From: a virus
DNA length: 38,221 nt
Strand: one strand, 5' to 3'
Virus record (IMG/VR): IMGVR_UViG_3300042691_019546
Location: 1 to 38,221 of that record
Made by a program: the position numbers and the translations under genes. Below are positions 1 to 6,409 of this stretch, piece by piece (positions within the stretch are counted from its first letter, which is position 1; each line of letters begins with the position of its first letter). The notes beneath the pieces are model-generated. The model saw nothing but the letters and a program-made list of their open reading frames with translations. It was not told the DNA's origin and made no database searches.

Positions 1-594
1 GGCCTTGGATTCCTTGACGAGACTGAAGTCTCCGATATCCCCGGTGCGGTTCACGCTCCGATGCCTGCGGTGTCGGCGTCGCTGCCTACGATTGTTGACT
101 CCAAGCCGAAGGCGGCGGTTGTTGTCGAGGCTGCAAAGACTGACAACGAAAGCGCGCTGGAGCGACTGCGTCGCAAGGCTGGAGCCGTGGTTACAATCGA
201 GGAGGAGTCGCCCGCTGCGTCGGAGCAGCCAGCCGCGACACCAAGCCCCCGGAAGGGTCGGGGTGCCACTGCTCCTAGGCAGGAGAGCGCCCCGACCTCC
301 CCGGAGGGTGAGTACAAGCGAGTGAAGTTCAAGTACCTCGATGTGCGCACCACGAAGGCCGGTCAGGGCTATCTGAGCATGAAGACCCACGAAAACGAGC
401 AGTTGAACTGTTGGGATACGGCGCTTTGCACGGTGCTTGAGGAGATCGGAACGGATGTTGATGTTGACATCCTGACCCAGAATCCTCCGGCTAATGCGCC
501 GCAGACCGCTCGCCCGAAGATCGTTGAGGTTCGTCGTGTTGAGGTTGCAGCCGCGCAGGAAGTTGCGGCTGGCGAGGACGGCATTCCGTTCTGA
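1..594 (+). CDS. C-terminal part of a phage DNA-metabolism protein with SSB-like acidic tip (5' truncated)
   Basis: The frame is open from the first base of the window, so the true start lies upstream; an internal ATG at 61 is probably not the start. The visible part has a low-complexity linker rich in Ala, Pro, Glu and Ser, then a compact segment around KRVKFKYLDVRTTKAGQGYL and a cysteine pair in NCWDTALCTVLEE. It ends in Gly-Glu-Asp-Gly-Ile-Pro-Phe, like the acidic (D/G)IPF tip with which SSB and some phage recombination proteins recruit partners. The window ends in a RecE-like exonuclease, so a recombination or ssDNA-handling role is plausible if the genome is circular or permuted. The exact family is not recognised. 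Confidence 0.6.
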   Translation, partial: GLGFLDETEVSDIPGAVHAPMPAVSASLPTIVDSKPKAAVVVEAAKTDNESALERLRRKAGAVVTIEEESPAASEQPAATPSPRKGRGATAPRQESAPTSPEGEYKRVKFKYLDVRTTKAGQGYLSMKTHENEQLNCWDTALCTVLEEIGTDVDVDILTQNPPANAPQTARPKIVEVRRVEVAAAQEVAAGEDGIPF

Positions 595-607
595 TCACTC
601 GTGGGTA

Positions 608-635
608 GGGGCGGGCTTCGACGGTAGCCCGCCCC
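608..635 (+). other. Strong GC-rich intergenic hairpin
   Basis: A perfect 10-bp stem GGGGCGGGCT/AGCCCGCCCC surrounds the 8-nt loop TCGACGGT, and flanking GGGT/ACCC can extend it past a bulge. It lies between the stop at 594 and the GGAGG ribosome site of the gene at 661. No T-tract follows, so a classical Rho-independent terminator is not shown. It may be an mRNA-stability or processing element. Confidence 0.55.
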
Positions 636-660
636 TCACCCATTCGCATGGAGGCGAACA

Positions 661-1152
661 ATGCACATTGTGAGGTTGGAGGCGCACGAGGTCACTGCTG
701 CTGGCCTTGTAGGGTTCCGCAGGCAACTGCGCGCGAGCCTTCGTTCTGATCGCCCATCGTTTCCCGAGCGATACCCCGGCCAACTGTGGTACAACCATAT
801 TGCCGGAGCCTGCGCGGAATGCGCGGTAGCCAAACTGCTTGGAGTCTATTGGGATGCCAGCGTGGACACCTTCAACACGACCGACCTTCCGGGACTGAAC
901 TGCGAGATCCGGTTCAGCCCTTCTGGGAAGCCGAAGGTGAAGCCGCGAGACGAGCGAAACATCATCGCCGTCGTGGGCAATGCAAGCGAGATCGATAGGT
1001 ACGAGGTGGTGGGTTGGTTACCAGCGAAAGATGCGAAGAAGTCCGCGTGGGAGTCTGCTGACCTGCCGGTCTGCTGGTTTCCTCCACTCGACTGCTGGAG
1101 AGACATAAAGACACTTCCTCGCGGGGGGGCTGGAGTTGTCTCGTCAAAGTGA
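661..1152 (+). CDS. Hypothetical protein, possible PD-(D/E)XK-nuclease-like fold
   Basis: This 163-residue protein starts at an ATG six bases after a clear GGAGG. An early helix WYNHIAGACAECAVAKLLG carries a Glu. It is followed by Asp/Glu-containing strands (VDTFNTTDL, NCEIRFS), a basic loop with Lys and Arg, a strand RNIIAVVGN, and a closing block RYEVVGWLPAKDA. This order (Glu helix, D...ExR, strand, Y.v.GW) resembles small phage proteins of the PD-(D/E)XK type, but the catalytic set is inferred by eye only. The stop overlaps the GTG start of the metallophosphoesterase gene, which suggests translational coupling within a DNA-metabolism operon. It could also be a non-enzymatic homologue. Confidence 0.5.
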   Translation: MHIVRLEAHEVTAAGLVGFRRQLRASLRSDRPSFPERYPGQLWYNHIAGACAECAVAKLLGVYWDASVDTFNTTDLPGLNCEIRFSPSGKPKVKPRDERNIIAVVGNASEIDRYEVVGWLPAKDAKKSAWESADLPVCWFPPLDCWRDIKTLPRGGAGVVSSK

Positions 1153-2162
1153 TTACGCTGCCACCATGTTCGCTGCACGGTTGTGTAGTCACTAACGCCA
1201 TGTCCCGCCGTCGATCACAGTCGAAGGCTGGGTTTAGCGTCGAACATCATGGTCGCCAGATCCATGTTGTGAAGGTCGAATCCGAAAGCACGAAGAACTG
1301 GGAACAGTGGATTCTGCTGCGTTCGGATGCGCACCACGATTCAAAGCATTGCCGCAGAGATATCGAACTGCGTCACCTGCAAGAGGCCGTCGAGCGCAAC
1401 GCGATCGTGCTGGACCTTGGCGACTGCCTAGATCTAATGCAGGGGCGGGGCGATAATCGAGCCAGCAAGTCGAGCCTGCGAAGCGGCCTGCTTGCATCTA
1501 ACTACTTCGACAGAGTCATTCGCGAGGCGGCTGACTTCTACACCCAAGAACACAAGGGCGTCAAATTGTCTAGGCAGTTTGCGCTATTGGGCCAAGGCAA
1601 CCACGAATCTGCTTGGCTCAAGTTTCACGAAACATGCCCCACTGACAATCTTGTCCGCGCCATTAGAACTGCTGACCCAAGTAGTCAGATCGGGGCAGGT
1701 GCATACGGAGGCTATGTCCATTTCCAGTTCAAGATTGGAAGTGGTAGCGAGAGATCATTCACGATCCGCTACTTGCACGGCGCCTCTTCTGGTGGTCAGA
1801 TCACGATGGGGGCGCTCGACGCGAAGCGAATCGCCTCGTGGGTTGTTGACGCCAACCTGATCGCGATCGGACACACGCACGACTCGATGGTTCTGCCGTT
1901 GCCGCGCGAACGGTTCAGGACGAAGAACGGCAAGTTCTTCATCGAGAACGAAGATGTTGGATTCGTGCGCGTGGGCACCTACAAGGATGAGTTCTACCAA
2001 ACCGAAGGCATGGGGTGGGCCGTCGAACGCGGCGGCGGACCAAAGCCGTTGCGCGCAAAGTGGGTTCGCCTGTACCCGGTGTGGGAATACACGAAGGGGA
2101 ACGGAAAGACACATCACCGTGGGATCCTGAGGCTTGGGTGGGATGTCTACGACGCCACCTAA
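1149..2162 (+). CDS. Calcineurin-like metallophosphoesterase
   Basis: All signature motifs of the metallophosphoesterase superfamily are present in order: D-A-H-H-D at residues 60-64, GD at 91-92, GNHE at 150-153, H-G at 210-211 and GHTH at 241-244. These residues bind two metal ions and catalyse phosphoester hydrolysis, here probably on a nucleic acid or nucleotide. The GTG at 1149 overlaps the previous stop (GTGA) with a weak GGAG upstream. The ATG at 1201 (residue 18) is an alternative start, but it lacks a ribosome site. The 337-residue length suits phage MPEs related to exonuclease-type enzymes. Specificity cannot be read from the sequence, and no SbcC-like partner is visible. Confidence 0.85.
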   Translation: MITLPPCSLHGCVVTNAMSRRRSQSKAGFSVEHHGRQIHVVKVESESTKNWEQWILLRSDAHHDSKHCRRDIELRHLQEAVERNAIVLDLGDCLDLMQGRGDNRASKSSLRSGLLASNYFDRVIREAADFYTQEHKGVKLSRQFALLGQGNHESAWLKFHETCPTDNLVRAIRTADPSSQIGAGAYGGYVHFQFKIGSGSERSFTIRYLHGASSGGQITMGALDAKRIASWVVDANLIAIGHTHDSMVLPLPRERFRTKNGKFFIENEDVGFVRVGTYKDEFYQTEGMGWAVERGGGPKPLRAKWVRLYPVWEYTKGNGKTHHRGILRLGWDVYDAT

Positions 2163-2499
2163 ATTCCCCTGCTCATCCTGCGGCTCGTGCTGCAAGCGAG
2201 CGTTTTTGCTGCGCGACTGGTTTGCTGAAGTTGGGATTGAGATAAACGAAGACGGGTCGTGTGAGCATCTGGATCAGGACAACCGTTGTCGGATCTATGA
2301 AAGCCGCCCAAGTTTCTGCCGCATCGGCAATGCGAAGCCTGCCGATATGCCTATCGAGGAGTACTGGATTGCCACAGCAAGAATCTGCAATGTCTGGATG
2401 GACCAAGACGGAGTGCCAGTCGAACTGCGGATTGATGAGTCCGCGATCAAGGGGCAAAGCAATGCCATCGGGATGGTCAGAGAAGAAACTGAAATCTGA
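2143..2499 (+). CDS. YkgJ-family cysteine cluster protein (Zn/Fe-binding)
   Basis: This 118-residue protein opens with C10-x2-C13-x2-C16-C17, followed by C40, C49 in HLDQDNRCRIYESRP and C59. That arrangement is the hallmark of the UPF0153/YkgJ cysteine cluster family, predicted to bind zinc or an iron-sulfur centre; its biochemical role is unknown. The ATG at 2143 is preferred because it follows a G-rich ribosome site (GAGG then GGTGGG); an upstream TTG at 2134 is less likely. The start lies 20 bases inside the metallophosphoesterase gene, so the two are coupled. Presence in a phage nucleic-acid operon is unusual but not unique. Confidence 0.8.
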   Translation: MSTTPPKFPCSSCGSCCKRAFLLRDWFAEVGIEINEDGSCEHLDQDNRCRIYESRPSFCRIGNAKPADMPIEEYWIATARICNVWMDQDGVPVELRIDESAIKGQSNAIGMVREETEI

Positions 2500-2773
2500 A
2501 ACCCATCGCGACCGCGAATTGAAAGAGATGGGCGCAGAAGAACTTCGAAGGTGGGCGGAGTCTGAAGTCGGCAAGGCGTTCGACCGTGAGTCCGTGCGCG
2601 CGATCCACGCTGCTCGTCTCGACGATTGCCTGCGCAGTCTGTTGAGCAGGCTGCGAGAGATCGTCTACCTCGATGGCATCGAGGACGATGTTCGCAGGAA
2701 GATCGCGAACACCATCATCGCACATGAAGAAATGCAGGAGCGGGCTACTCAGCCAGCGCCGCGACGGAAATGA
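2462..2773 (+). CDS. Small hypothetical protein in the replication/recombination operon
   Basis: The 103-residue product is highly charged and predicted to be helical (EELRRWAESEVGKAFDRESVR, LRSLLSRLREIVYLD, DDVRRKIANTIIAHEEM). No family is recognised. The ATG at 2462 has AAGGGG seven bases upstream. A second in-frame ATG at 2528 (MGAEELRRW) has only GAAAGAG, so the longer form is preferred, with modest certainty. It overlaps the YkgJ-like gene by 38 bases and shares ATGA with the RusA-like gene that follows. Co-translation with the resolvase suggests a DNA-processing context, which is an inference from position only. Confidence 0.65.
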   Translation: MPSGWSEKKLKSETHRDRELKEMGAEELRRWAESEVGKAFDRESVRAIHAARLDDCLRSLLSRLREIVYLDGIEDDVRRKIANTIIAHEEMQERATQPAPRRK

Positions 2774-3216
2774 CTGAGCGCCGGATCATTCTGCCGCTGC
2801 CGCGAATCGAGGGATCGAACTCTCGATCGCACTGGTGCGTGAGGCAGAGGTCAGCAAAAACCGATCGCCTGCTGGCCGCGATCGAGGCTCGCGCTCTGGG
2901 TCTGATCGGCATCATCGAGAACCCGGTAGTCGAGATCGAGTGGTACACGAAGACCAGACGCATAATCGATTGCGACAACGCGCTGTCCCGGTGCAAGTCG
3001 TACATCGACGGGCTGACCGACGCCGAGTGGTGGTGGGATGACAAACAAATCAGGAAGATGTCAATCGAGGTCTTCCTGCCCGGAGAGGGGTGCGGCTTCA
3101 CCGACAAGGTCGTGATCACCGCACGGCAGCGTCCACAACGCCCCACAATCGATCCGAAGGGCCGGACAGGCCGTCGTACCACCCGACCCGATCCGATCGA
3201 TCCTGACGAATCCTAG
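2770..3216 (+). CDS. rusA: RusA-like Holliday junction resolvase
   Basis: The core D67-C-D69-N70 ... K76-SYIDGLTDAEWWWD-D91-K-Q-I matches the RusA pattern of D-x-D-N-x-x-K, DGL and DD-x-x-I, which contains the metal-binding aspartates. RusA enzymes are small dimeric nucleases that cut four-way junctions; in phages they resolve recombination or replication intermediates before packaging. At 148 residues the protein is slightly longer than the usual 120 because of a basic, proline-rich C-tail. ATGA overlap with the preceding gene shows coupling. Its stop overlaps head to head with the stop of the leftward DUF1376 gene inside CCTAGG, so the two transcription units converge here without any spacer. 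Confidence 0.85.
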   Translation: MTERRIILPLPRIEGSNSRSHWCVRQRSAKTDRLLAAIEARALGLIGIIENPVVEIEWYTKTRRIIDCDNALSRCKSYIDGLTDAEWWWDDKQIRKMSIEVFLPGEGCGFTDKVVITARQRPQRPTIDPKGRTGRRTTRPDPIDPDES

Positions 3217-3908
3217 GCGCCCGCGCTAGCCCTGAACCGGATCACTGCCGGTATGTTCCGGCATCCCTTCAGGTTATCGACCAGTTTCAGGCAGGCGTTG
3301 TATGGTCGTGTGCCGGTGTTCGCCCAGCCCTTCAGCAGGGAAGTCCAGACCACCTCGATCGTGTCCTTGTCGCAGCCCAACTGCGCGAGCCGCTTGTCCA
3401 CTCCAGCGCGGTTCGCTTCGCACATGCGCATGACCTCTCCGACAGTCACATTCTCTCGCCGCGCAATCTGCTCCGCTGCCAAGTCCGAAATGCCCTCCCC
3501 AGCACCCCTCCCGAAGGGAGGGGTTGTGGTTGTGGTTGTAGTTGTGGTTGTAGGACGGTTACTGTCACAGTCACTGTGGCGTTGACTGCGGCGGCTGTTG
3601 ACTGTTGCAATGTGGGCGCGGCGCTTCTCAGCAATTGAATTGCTGCGCTCCTTCTCCGCCAGCAGGCGAGGATGCGCCCAACCGCCATCGACCTCGACCA
3701 GTCTCGACTGGATCTGATCCCACTCGACGCCTTCGCTGCCTCCGCAGATCCTTATCCGCGCCGCGTGGTCCGCTGGAATCGATCCGGCTATCCACTGGTG
3801 CGACAGCAATCGGATGTAGGCGCCGACTGTTGCAGGTGACATCTCCAGCGTCGATGACAGGAAGTCTGTCGGGTAGAACGCGAACCACGGTAGTTTCTGT
3901 AGACTCAT
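3213..3908 (-). CDS. DUF1376-containing phage replication protein (replisome organiser-like)
   Basis: The N-terminal ~90 residues (LPWFAFYPTDFLSSTLEMSP..GAYIRLLSHQW) are a typical DUF1376/YdaU domain, a winged-helix module found in phage replication-initiation and helicase-loading proteins. A run of ten threonines followed by PPFGRGAGEG forms a linker at about residues 119-135. The C-terminal part (SDLAAEQIARRENVTVGEVMRMCE...KGWANTGTRPYNACLKLVDNL) is a small helical domain. The ATG at 3908 has GGAGG nine bases upstream. This is the last gene of the leftward early block. No separate helicase loader is visible, so this protein may bring the host helicase to an origin outside the window. The threonine codons come from a hexanucleotide repeat. 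Confidence 0.8.
   Translation of the reverse strand: MSLQKLPWFAFYPTDFLSSTLEMSPATVGAYIRLLSHQWIAGSIPADHAARIRICGGSEGVEWDQIQSRLVEVDGGWAHPRLLAEKERSNSIAEKRRAHIATVNSRRSQRHSDCDSNRPTTTTTTTTTTPPFGRGAGEGISDLAAEQIARRENVTVGEVMRMCEANRAGVDKRLAQLGCDKDTIEVVWTSLLKGWANTGTRPYNACLKLVDNLKGCRNIPAVIRFRASAGA
3505..3551 (-). repeat. Hexanucleotide microsatellite (ACAACC/ACAACT, five units) beside a perfect hairpin
   Basis: On the + strand 3522-3551 reads GGTTGT five times with one unit AGTTGT. On the coding strand it encodes ten threonines in frame. Immediately beside it, 3505-3523 is a perfect inverted repeat CCCCTCCC-GAA-GGGAGGGG that encodes part of the PPFGRGAG linker. Because the unit is 6 bp, slippage would add or remove two Thr without breaking the frame. 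Confidence 0.85.
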
Positions 3909-3932
3909 TTGGTGCGGCCTCCACTGCCGCGC

Positions 3933-3954
3933 CGCCCCGTTTCTATGCGGGGCG
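3933..3954 (-). other. Intergenic hairpin between the secreted-protein gene and the DUF1376 gene
   Basis: CGCCCCG and CGGGGCG form a perfect 7-bp stem with an 8-nt loop. It lies between the stop at 3963 and the ribosome site at about 3920. No T-tract follows on either strand, so it is more likely an attenuator or mRNA-stability hairpin than a full terminator. Confidence 0.5.
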
Positions 3955-3962
3955 TTATTGTT

Positions 3963-4313
3963 TCAATAGTTGCGCCACATCAGCAGCGCAGCATCGCACT
4001 CCATGCTTGTGTCGATCCGACGCCTACGGCGCGGAGTCGGAATCTCTTCCTCCTCCAGCATCATCGAAGTCAGCGCCCCCTGACCGCCCGGGAACTCGCT
4101 CCATCCGTTTCCGACCCACACGGTGCCAGCGCGGTACGCGCCTCCGCCATCCCACACCACCATGTTTGGCGTCGGGGTCAGAACCAAACGGCCCTCGATC
4201 AGATAGGTCTTGGGGTTGAAGACGATCGCCTCATCAGCGCGCGCTGCACCCCAACAGAACAGCGCGAAAGCGACCACGCTACTTCGCGAACAGGTACGAA
4301 CTTTCAATTGCAC
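3963..4313 (-). CDS. Secreted hypothetical protein with Sec signal peptide
   Basis: The product has 116 residues when started at the GTG at 4313, which is preceded by GGAGG at a spacing of six. The N-terminus MQLKVRTCSRSSVVAFALFCWGAARA has a basic n-region, a hydrophobic core and an ARA/DEA cleavage site, so export to the periplasm is predicted; no proper lipobox is seen. The mature part is rich in Gly and Trp (WDGGGAYRAGTVWVGNGW) and has a polar C-terminus with EEEE and RRRRR. It overlaps the sigma-like gene by 35 bases. No family is recognised. A periplasmic role such as superinfection exclusion is possible but speculative. Confidence 0.7.
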   Translation of the reverse strand: MQLKVRTCSRSSVVAFALFCWGAARADEAIVFNPKTYLIEGRLVLTPTPNMVVWDGGGAYRAGTVWVGNGWSEFPGGQGALTSMMLEEEEIPTPRRRRRIDTSMECDAALLMWRNY

Positions 4314-4506
4314 GAGCGGCCTCCAATCGGTTCTTTGCAGGCGGCAACGCTTGCCGCAGTTTCTTGAATATCTCACGCTCAATCCGGGCAACTTCCTTCG
4401 CCGGGATGTTCAGTATCTCACCCACTTCCTGCGGTGTGCGCAGCGGCCTGATTCCGCACCACCCGATCGCGGTTGAACGATCGTACTTGGTGGGAGCCAG
4501 CCTCAT
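4279..4506 (-). CDS. Sigma-70 region-4-like helix-turn-helix protein
   Basis: This 75-residue protein starts at an ATG six bases after AAGGAG. Residues 23-50 (RTPQEVGEILNIP, then AKEVARIEREIFKKLRQAL) match the helix-turn-helix of sigma-70 region 4.2, including the pattern EVG...RI.RIE...LRKLR. In sigma factors this region recognises the -35 element and touches the RNA polymerase beta flap. As a free-standing module it could act as a transcription activator, an anti-sigma factor or an appropriation factor; which one is unknown. It overlaps the upstream zinc-motif gene by ATGA and sits in the early operon, where a late-gene switch would be expected. Confidence 0.7.
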   Translation of the reverse strand: MRLAPTKYDRSTAIGWCGIRPLRTPQEVGEILNIPAKEVARIEREIFKKLRQALPPAKNRLEAARAIESSYLFAK

Positions 4507-4691
4507 CGAAACTCCTTTGCTTCGGTCTGACAATTCATGCACACGGCAATGCCGCGCCTCTCAATTACCGCACCGGTGTGCGGATTCGTCCACTGGTACG
4601 GATCAACCGCGATCCAGTTCTCGTGCTGGTGAGTCTTGCACACCTCGCACCGGCCATCGAACAGCGGATCAGAGAATCGGCTTGTGATCAT
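4503..4691 (-). CDS. Small zinc-ribbon-like protein
   Basis: The product has 62 residues, with two CxxC knuckles (CEVC near residue 15 and CMNC near residue 51) separated by a tryptophan-containing stretch, as in small zinc ribbons. The start ATG at 4691 has GGAGG with five-base spacing; an upstream TTG (4703) overlaps that ribosome site and is rejected. Its stop shares ATGA with the sigma-like gene, so the two are probably made together. It may bind nucleic acid or protein, but no specific family is recognised. Confidence 0.7.
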   Translation of the reverse strand: MITSRFSDPLFDGRCEVCKTHQHENWIAVDPYQWTNPHTGAVIERRGIAVCMNCQTEAKEFR

Positions 4692-5073
4692 CCTGACCTC
4701 CAATCCATGCGGCTGCGCGCGCAGCGAACTTCGCGATATCCGACATCATCTTCCGATCGTGGATCTCGAAGATGTGAACATGTTGCGATGTCGCGAGCAT
4801 CAGCCCGATGACTCGACCGCAGCAATCGCAGTCCTTCGTCATCCAGTTCAGGCTGCTGCCATCATCCGATGACAATTCCAATTCATCAGGCGCGTCTCCG
4901 GTTGGGCCGACGCGCTCGACTTCAGAGACGAGCATCGCATTGCGGCGAGCGAGTTTGTCGTTCTCCTGCGCCAGCCTCTTTGCCTCATCGCGGAAGTGTT
5001 CCGCTCGTTCCTCGCAGACTGCGAGCAGTGATCGCAGTCGCTTGACCTGCTCCGTGAGTTCCTTGTTCGTCAT
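4669..5073 (-). CDS. Coiled-coil hypothetical protein with CDCCG motif
   Basis: The 134-residue product begins with a long coiled coil (residues 1-55: KELTEQVKRLRSLLAVCEER, DEAKRLAQENDKLARRNAML). An acidic linker follows, and then a C-terminal part has DCDCCGRVIGLMLA and two His residues that might bind a metal. The ATG at 5073 lies seven bases after GGAGG. It overlaps the next gene by 23 bases and shares ATGA with the small membrane protein upstream. Function is unknown. Confidence 0.7.
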   Translation of the reverse strand: MTNKELTEQVKRLRSLLAVCEERAEHFRDEAKRLAQENDKLARRNAMLVSEVERVGPTGDAPDELELSSDDGSSLNWMTKDCDCCGRVIGLMLATSQHVHIFEIHDRKMMSDIAKFAARAAAWIGGQDDHKPIL

Positions 5074-5195
5074 AGCCAAACCTCCAGCCAGCCGCGAGCG
5101 AGTGCGGCGATGGCGAATGCAGCACACGATACAGCACCCCAGCAGAATCCCAACCAGAACCACAGCAGTATTCGCGGGTCGATGGATTGTTTCAT
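5070..5195 (-). CDS. Small single-span membrane protein
   Basis: This 41-residue ORF starts at an ATG after AAGGTG. It has a polar N-terminus (MKQSIDP) followed by one long hydrophobic segment rich in Trp, Phe and Ala (LLWFWLGFCWGAVSCAAFAI) and a short tail. It overlaps by ATGA at both ends, so it is embedded in the early operon. An early inner-membrane protein of this size may modulate the host membrane or block superinfection; no family is recognised. Confidence 0.65.
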   Translation of the reverse strand: MKQSIDPRILLWFWLGFCWGAVSCAAFAIAALARGWLEVWL

Positions 5196-5497
5196 GGCTT
5201 CACCTTGAAGCAGTCCCAGCCGCGCTGTTGCGCGTGTTCCTCTGGCGTTCCGCCTTTCGCCTCCGCAATCCACCGACAACATTCGCGTTGCGCTTCTTCA
5301 GCCTTATCGCAGGCCAACACTCCAACCCCGTGTACCTGTTTGAAGGACGCATCCATTTGTTCGTGAATGCGGACACATAACTTCAGCGCCTCTCTCAACA
5401 TTTCGATTTCATCAGCCGCTTGAGCAGCCATCCGCGCTCCGTGCAGCGTCGTGTTCATGCGCTGGATCTCTCGCAGCCTGTCAACAATGTCACTCAT
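5192..5497 (-). CDS. Hypothetical early protein
   Basis: This 101-residue, largely helical protein begins MSDIVDRLREIQRMNTTLHGARM. It has an amphipathic middle (AADEIEMLREALKLCVRIHEQMD) and a C-terminal Cys/Trp segment. The N-terminal pattern of a short helix followed by 'ADEIE.LR' is common in small phage proteins of unknown function. The start shares ATGA with the preceding gene, and its own stop shares ATGA with the small membrane protein gene. Confidence 0.65.
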   Translation of the reverse strand: MSDIVDRLREIQRMNTTLHGARMAAQAADEIEMLREALKLCVRIHEQMDASFKQVHGVGVLACDKAEEAQRECCRWIAEAKGGTPEEHAQQRGWDCFKVKP

Positions 5498-5694
5498 GGC
5501 TTGGCCTCGTCATCGATGATCGCGATACCTGCGTCGAGCATCATCTTCGTCGCCTGATTCGTCGCGTTATCCACAGCCTTCAGGAACTCCGGGTAGTCGC
5601 GCTGCTTCACGACGATCACCTTCGCGTTGTTGCACATCTCGCCTAGCACCCAGTTCCTAATCGAGGAACGCTTCACTGGGCCTGTGGTAGTCAT
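5494..5694 (-). CDS. Hypothetical early protein
   Basis: The product has 66 residues, with no recognised domain: a polar, basic N-terminus (MTTTGPVKRSSIRNW), a strand AKVIVVKQRDYP, and a helical C-terminus ending IAIIDDEAKP. The start overlaps the stop of the XRE-type regulator by ATGA, so translation is probably coupled. It may be a partner of that regulator, which is inferred from position only. Confidence 0.6.
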   Translation of the reverse strand: MTTTGPVKRSSIRNWVLGEMCNNAKVIVVKQRDYPEFLKAVDNATNQATKMMLDAGIAIIDDEAKP

Positions 5695-5990
5695 CGCGAC
5701 ACCCCCTCACACTCAGCCAGTAGAAGTTGGAGAGCGGCGAGGCTGATTCGCTGTTCTCCACGGGCTACCAGCGATAGATACGCTGGACTCAATCCCGTTG
5801 ACTTGGATAGTTCGCGCAGGCTCCGGCCACGCTTGGCCTGCTCAATCGCCAGCGGCCCGGTCGTTCGCAGCGCGGCATCCTGATACGCGGCCTGACTGAA
5901 CAGTTTTTGCACGGTCTTTGCCAGAGTCACGGTTTCCCGTGGTGCGTTGCGGCTCATCGTGACGGGTACTTGTCGCCATGCGTTTCTCAT
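5691..5990 (-). CDS. XRE-type helix-turn-helix regulator
   Basis: The 99-residue protein has a C-terminal helix-turn-helix at residues 55-90 (RSLRELSKSTGLSPAYLSLV, then ARGEQRISLAALQLLL), typical of Cro/cI-like XRE regulators. The N-terminal 45 residues are helical and may mediate dimerisation. The ATG at 5990 has GGAG eight bases upstream and shares ATGA with the previous gene. It is a candidate ligand for one of the inverted repeats at the early promoters (7495-7513, 9386-9408) or for the 9429-9446 repeat, but no binding can be inferred from sequence alone. Confidence 0.8.
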   Translation of the reverse strand: MRNAWRQVPVTMSRNAPRETVTLAKTVQKLFSQAAYQDAALRTTGPLAIEQAKRGRSLRELSKSTGLSPAYLSLVARGEQRISLAALQLLLAECEGVSR

Positions 5991-6310
5991 CGCAGGTGCT
6001 CCCACTTCAGAATCTTGAACTCGACGAGGTGCTCGTTGCCCCACTCGTTGTCGATCTCTGTCACGAACATTCCCAGACGCTTGCCGCCGGGAGACGGCGC
6101 ACTGGCAGTGTCCTTCCACACGCTGCATGGGAAGTTCCATGTGCGGTCTTCAATGCGGCGGAACTTGCGATTCTCGCGGACACGCACCATCCAGTATCCG
6201 GGCTGCTCGCGATACCACTCGCGAGTGACCTTGATCCATCCGGCATCGACCAGCAGTTGGATCGTGCCGACATCGGCGTAGGTCAGGTTGTCTAGGCTCA
6301 ACTCGATCAC
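5987..6310 (-). CDS. Hypothetical early protein (first gene of the overlapping chain)
   Basis: The start is placed at the GTG at 6310, because it lies six bases after the shared GATTGGAG ribosome site. A longer frame from 6352 would translate that leader. The 107-residue product (MIELSLDNLTYADVGTIQLL...) is rich in aromatic and charged residues, with W-Y-R-E-Q-P-G-Y-W and a closing EWGNEHLVEFKILKWEHL. No family is recognised. It heads the set of short genes at 6310-3963 and is the only one of them with a structured leader. Confidence 0.65.
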   Translation of the reverse strand: MIELSLDNLTYADVGTIQLLVDAGWIKVTREWYREQPGYWMVRVRENRKFRRIEDRTWNFPCSVWKDTASAPSPGGKRLGMFVTEIDNEWGNEHLVEFKILKWEHLR

Positions 6311-6314
6311 GGTG

Positions 6315-6388
6315 TACTCCAATCGGTTCGGGTTTCTCAAATGTTCCTGCACGGTGCAGGCATTGGTGGCCCCCCGAAGGGGGCCACC
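6315..6388 (-). promoter_or_regulatory. Structured leader of the 6310 gene
   Basis: Read on the - strand, 6388-6365 is a perfect 10-bp stem GGTGGCCCCC/GGGGGCCACC capped by TTCG. Then 6360-6346 forms CCTGC-ACCGT-GCAGG. Then comes AACCCGAACCGATTGGAGTA (6334-6315), identical to the leader of the gene at 9331, with the ribosome site GATTGGAG at 6324-6317. No T-tract follows the first hairpin, and no promoter is evident, so this gene is probably read from the DUF932 transcript. Confidence 0.75.
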
Positions 6389-6409
6389 GCAGCCAGCATC
6401 GTACCGGCA

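Noticed and set aside
4279-4542. Longer reading of the sigma-like protein from 4542
   Set aside because: The ATG at 4506 follows a perfect AAGGAG; the extra N-terminal residues would translate that ribosome site.
5691-6140. Longer reading of the XRE regulator from 6140
   Set aside because: The extension is a shadow of the preceding gene; the ATG at 5990 has GGAG and an ATGA overlap.
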